DNA of 64,000 nucleotides, taken from positions 1,550,001-1,614,000 of the forward strand of contig NZ_JAANAT010000001.1 in NCBI RefSeq assembly GCF_011089895.1. The letters run 5' to 3'. The stretch is from Mucilaginibacter inviolabilis (lineage in GTDB: Bacteria; Bacteroidota; Bacteroidia; Sphingobacteriales; Sphingobacteriaceae). Made by a program: the position numbers and the translations under genes. The notes below the pieces were generated by a model that was given only the letters and a program-made list of their open reading frames with translations, was not told where the DNA came from and did no database searches. Position 1 is the stretch's first letter. Each line of letters starts with the position of its first letter. Of this stretch, positions 61,261 to 64,000 are shown piece by piece.

Positions 61261-61620
61261 TTAACTATTATTGGAGTGGACCTTTGCTATCGGTCCACTA
61301 TCGTTGCATCTAAGTTTGCTTTTATTGAGCATTAGCTTGGCAACGAAAAAGGTCCCGAAGGGAATAAAACAACTGACCAATATCTTAAAGGTGGTCTCGC
61401 TAAAACGCCATTTGAATTCTTCAGCGACCTGAACGGTATTGACCATAAACCAACAGGTCAGCGAGAGATGGAACGGCGAAATAAACCATAACATACTGGG
61501 TTGTTGCAGTAATAATTTAAGCGGAATGGCGACGCCAACCAAGAGTAAAAACGACACGCCTACGCAATAAGCGCTTATTTTCAATCGTTTTAGGGGTGAT
61601 CCAAAAATCTCATCCATCAA
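61261..61620 (-). CDS. DUF3817 membrane protein, copy 2
   Basis: 119 residues with three membrane helices, paralogous to the protein at 57450. It begins the probable unit with lipoprotein, SCO, peroxidase and heme oxygenase; the GlxA regulator gene ends only 21 bp upstream. Role unknown. Confidence 0.85.
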   Translation of the reverse strand: MMDEIFGSPLKRLKISAYCVGVSFLLLVGVAIPLKLLLQQPSMLWFISPFHLSLTCWFMVNTVQVAEEFKWRFSETTFKILVSCFIPFGTFFVAKLMLNKSKLRCNDSGPIAKVHSNNS

Positions 61621-61641
61621 TTTACCAGGCTATAATGATCG

Positions 61642-62715
61642 TCAATCCACTTCGCTATGATTCATATTGATCGGGTAGTGCTCCCCAAGCCCCAAATCCT
61701 TCAAAGTTGTGCGGAATGCCCGGCGATAATCAGAAGGCGTTGTATTCAATAACCTCAGAAATGTACGACGCATAGAACTCAATGCTCCAAAACCACAGGA
61801 TTCCGCAATATTTTCAAGGGTGTTGTCTGTATCTTCTAATAGCTTCCTGGCCTGTTCAATCCTTACTTTTTCGACGAACTTAGCCGGAGGCGTACCTGTT
61901 TGTTTTTGGAAAACCCTTGTAAAATTTCGTGGACTCATATTCAAATGATCAGCTATGCTTTTGACATCGAGTGCTTCGGTTAAATTATCGAGTACCCATT
62001 TCCGAAGTTTTTGACTGAGGCCCGGTCTTTCAACTGAAGGAAGTAAGCTACCGAACTGGCTTTGGTAACCCGGCCTGTATAAATGTACGACGAGTTCACG
62101 TGCTACCTGGATCGCCACATCTTTTCCAAAGTCTTCCTCTACCATAGCCAGGGCGAGATCTATACCTGAGGATACACCGCCTGACGTATATATATGGCCG
62201 TCTTTGATGTATAGAGGATTCGTGTCTACGGTCAGCTGCGGATAGCTTTGCTGAAGTATTTCGTTCAATGTCCAGTGTGTGGTCACTTTACGGTTATTGA
62301 TCAATCCCGCTTTTGCCAGCGCAAAAGTGCCTGCGCAGACAGAGGCGATTCTCCTCGTATTTTTATCAGTACGTTTTGAAAGCCATTGGTAAAAAGGCTT
62401 GAACTGAATAGTTTCTGAATCTTCCGATTCATAGTTAGAAATAATTAAAGTATCTATCCGTGATCTGATATCAATAGCGCGAATATGGCATAAAATGTCA
62501 GCCCCTGCATTGGTGGCTATACATTTATCAGCTGTAGGTGCAGCTATTTGCACTTGATAGCCTACCGGTAAACCCCTGCGTCCCAGGTAAATATTTGTTG
62601 TTGTAAATACATCAGCAGGCCCCACAAAGTCCATCATCATACGACCGGACATGGCTACGATAACGACTTTTTTTTTCTGATCCGCCTGAGCATTATCCAT
62701 GATCTCACTTTTCAT
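61642..62715 (-). CDS. GlxA-family transcription regulator
   Basis: 357 residues from MKSEIMDNAQADQ at 62715. The N-terminal part (about 15-210) is a DJ-1/PfpI-like domain with the reactive Cys in ASVCAGTFALAKAG, and the C-terminal part (about 250-345) has an AraC-type HTH pair with the LEDTDNTLENIAESCGFG start and SMRRTFLRLLNTTPSDYRR end. Such regulators sense small metabolites through the DJ-1-like domain. Upstream of the DUF3817 to heme-oxygenase genes, it may control them. The DJ-1 protein at 53210 shares the first domain. Confidence 0.93.
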   Translation of the reverse strand: MKSEIMDNAQADQKKKVVIVAMSGRMMMDFVGPADVFTTTNIYLGRRGLPVGYQVQIAAPTADKCIATNAGADILCHIRAIDIRSRIDTLIISNYESEDSETIQFKPFYQWLSKRTDKNTRRIASVCAGTFALAKAGLINNRKVTTHWTLNEILQQSYPQLTVDTNPLYIKDGHIYTSGGVSSGIDLALAMVEEDFGKDVAIQVARELVVHLYRPGYQSQFGSLLPSVERPGLSQKLRKWVLDNLTEALDVKSIADHLNMSPRNFTRVFQKQTGTPPAKFVEKVRIEQARKLLEDTDNTLENIAESCGFGALSSMRRTFLRLLNTTPSDYRRAFRTTLKDLGLGEHYPINMNHSEVD

Positions 62716-62993
62716 ACTTACAAAAATACACGTTGTGGGACTTGTCTCAAAGGACATAAATAGCGCATTTTAGGCCATTTTTAAAATAACGAACTAAAAT
62801 GGTACTTAGAAAAATAAATCCTTGGAATTTACTTATAATCAATAGTTTAATTAGCGGTTTCGTCTATTAACAGACGACCAAACTTGACATTTTTAACTAG
62901 CTTCAGCAATGGCAGCTTTACAACAGGCAACGCATTCAATGATAAAAAACACCAAAACATAGATAACTTTGCACCGTACTAATCGGTTTGATA

Positions 62994-63581
62994 ATGTCAA
63001 AAGCGGACGCAACAAGAATGGATATATTAAAGAAGGCATTTGACCTGATTTACAAAAATGGTTACCAGGCAACAAGTATTGATCAAATCCTGGAAACCAC
63101 CTCTGTAACTAAGGGTGCATTCTATCATCATTTCAAAAGCAAAGAAGAAATGGGGATAGCTTTGATCGACGATGTCATACACAGGGAGATCTGGCCGACG
63201 ATCCTGAAGTCGCTCAGAGTCTCGAAGGACTTCAGAAAAAACTTATATCAAATGCTGAAAGATCTGCTGATCGCCCATCCACTATTGAACGCCGACTATG
63301 GTTGCCCCGCCGTTAACCTGGTGCAGGAAATGGCACCGATAAATGAAAACTTCAGAAAAGCGCTGAAAAAAAACCAAACTGAATGGCGCAAACTCATCGA
63401 AGATGAGATCGCAAAAGCCAAGGCTGCAGGACAGCTAAGTGCCGAACATAACTCCGAAACTACTGCGTTGTACATTATCACGCTTTACCATGGAGTACGT
63501 GCGATGGGAAAAGTACTTGGAAAGAGTTATTACAACACCTTTTTGAAGGAATATCAAAAGTATCTGGAATCACTTAAATAA
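62994..63581 (+). CDS. TetR-family transcription regulator
   Basis: 195 residues from the ATG at 62994. HTH (about 8-52: RMDILKKAFDLIYKNGYQATSIDQILETTSVTKGAFYHHF in two parts) and a C-terminal helical ligand domain. A -7 element TAACTTTG is at 62964-62971. Two palindromes lie just downstream, before the DUF420 gene, so it probably represses that gene and the 4-helix gene at 57834. Its ligand is unknown. Confidence 0.9.
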   Translation: MSKADATRMDILKKAFDLIYKNGYQATSIDQILETTSVTKGAFYHHFKSKEEMGIALIDDVIHREIWPTILKSLRVSKDFRKNLYQMLKDLLIAHPLLNADYGCPAVNLVQEMAPINENFRKALKKNQTEWRKLIEDEIAKAKAAGQLSAEHNSETTALYIITLYHGVRAMGKVLGKSYYNTFLKEYQKYLESLK

Positions 63582-63597
63582 AATTTTTTTTTATAAA

Positions 63598-63673
63598 ACA
63601 TACTGTGTGGTATGCTTAGTTAAGATCTATGACCATTCAAATATCCAACCCAAAAACATACTACGTAGTATGC
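63598..63673. promoter_or_regulatory. Two TetR-type operators upstream of DUF420
   Basis: CATACTGTGTGGTATG (63599-63614) and the perfect 16-bp palindrome CATACTACGTAGTATG (63657-63672), both followed by C. Centre to centre they are 58 bp apart. Together with the copy at 58310 they give the consensus CATAC-N6-GTATG. The rest of the 208-bp gap is AT-rich. Confidence 0.7.
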
Positions 63674-63789
63674 TTTCTATTATTCAGTGAGCATTTAACG
63701 ATGCTAACCTTCGATGATTACTTTAACTGGTTATCGCTTCACCCAAACACTTTGATGAGGCCTACGATCACAACGATCTATTTAAACTA

Positions 63790-64000
63790 ATGAAACAGAA
63801 AAATTTTACTCCTTTGATCTGGATACTGACGATGGCTATCAATGGTTTGATCGCGACCGCCTATTTTATTCCAAAGAACGATCTGCTTAATGGCTATGAC
63901 CTCACTAAATTGCCCTTGTTAAATGCAGTGTTGAACGGATCAACTTTCATTGCCTTAATTGCAGCATTGGTCAGTATTAAGCGAAAACGCGTTATAGCAC
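63790..64000 (+). CDS. DUF420 membrane protein, 3' truncated by window edge
   Basis: Only the first 70 residues are in the window. After MKQKNFTPLIWILT, a membrane helix and the segment LPLLNAVLNGSTFIALI are typical of DUF420, a family often encoded beside SCO and cytochrome oxidase genes and thought to aid oxidase assembly. Two TetR-type palindromes lie upstream. Confidence 0.75.
   Translation, partial: MKQKNFTPLIWILTMAINGLIATAYFIPKNDLLNGYDLTKLPLLNAVLNGSTFIALIAALVSIKRKRVIA

Noticed and set aside
1..64000. CRISPR arrays, tRNA, rRNA, insertion sequences or phage genes
   Set aside because: No regularly spaced repeats, transposase or integrase motifs, or cloverleaf-like sequences were noticed in the reading.

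Overview
Organism. The window looks like a chromosomal segment of a Bacteroidota bacterium, most likely family Sphingobacteriaceae (Mucilaginibacter or Pedobacter type). The signs are a SusC/SusD pair behind an ECF sigma/FecR pair, promoters with the Bacteroidota -7 element TAnnTTTG, few Shine-Dalgarno sequences, Hc1, DUF4202, DUF983 and DUF3817 genes, and GlxA-type and AraC regulators. I saw no rRNA, tRNA, CRISPR array or insertion sequence.

Layout. (1) 1-17 kb: stress and energy-starvation genes: two universal stress proteins, Zn alcohol dehydrogenase, P-type ATPase, a divergent L,D-transpeptidase, a frameshifted SDR, a 50-residue membrane peptide, an mlaE-mlaF-mlaD-oleate hydratase operon, ppsA-hdeD and a lone receiver protein. 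(2) 17.4-20.0 kb: an AT-richer module with a Crp-like regulator, reductase, hydrolase and small monooxygenase-like protein. (3) 20.2-23.6 kb: patatin, triple-BON protein, RRM protein and divergent NRAMP. (4) 23.9-34.8 kb: sigma/anti-sigma, SusC, SusD, zinc metalloprotease, TlpA and lipoprotein, read as a peptide capture and processing locus. (5) 34.9-39.0 kb: oxidoreductases, DHFR-like protein, AraC and PhnA. (6) 39.2-49.8 kb: two copies of a two-gene methyltransferase cassette in inverted orientation, enclosing an oxoamine synthase, pckA, gcvH-gcvT, a histone H1-like Hc1 gene, sulP and DUF983, followed by a cysteine-free Crp/Fnr regulator. (7) 50.8-64 kb: a metal ATPase remnant, TetR, DJ-1, NTF2-like and AraC genes, then a long minus-strand series with heme oxygenase, di-heme peroxidase, SCO, DUF3817 and small membrane proteins, and a TetR/DUF420 pair.

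How it works together. The main observation is a repeated promoter design. In the first 24 kb, Crp/Fnr-type boxes TGAY-N4-RTCA lie exactly 23 nt upstream of a degraded -7 element at most of the stress genes (class II activation geometry). In the methyltransferase region the near-identical core TGAT-N4-ATCA lies 45-46 nt upstream of perfect TAnnTTTG elements. This suggests one Crp/Fnr family, perhaps the cysteine-free protein at 49973, coordinating an oxygen-, NO- or redox-starvation programme. A second regulatory circuit, palindromes CATAC-N6-GTATG near a TetR gene, links the DUF420 and 4-TM membrane proteins of the heme/SCO region. All functional statements are from reading the sequence; no database search was run.
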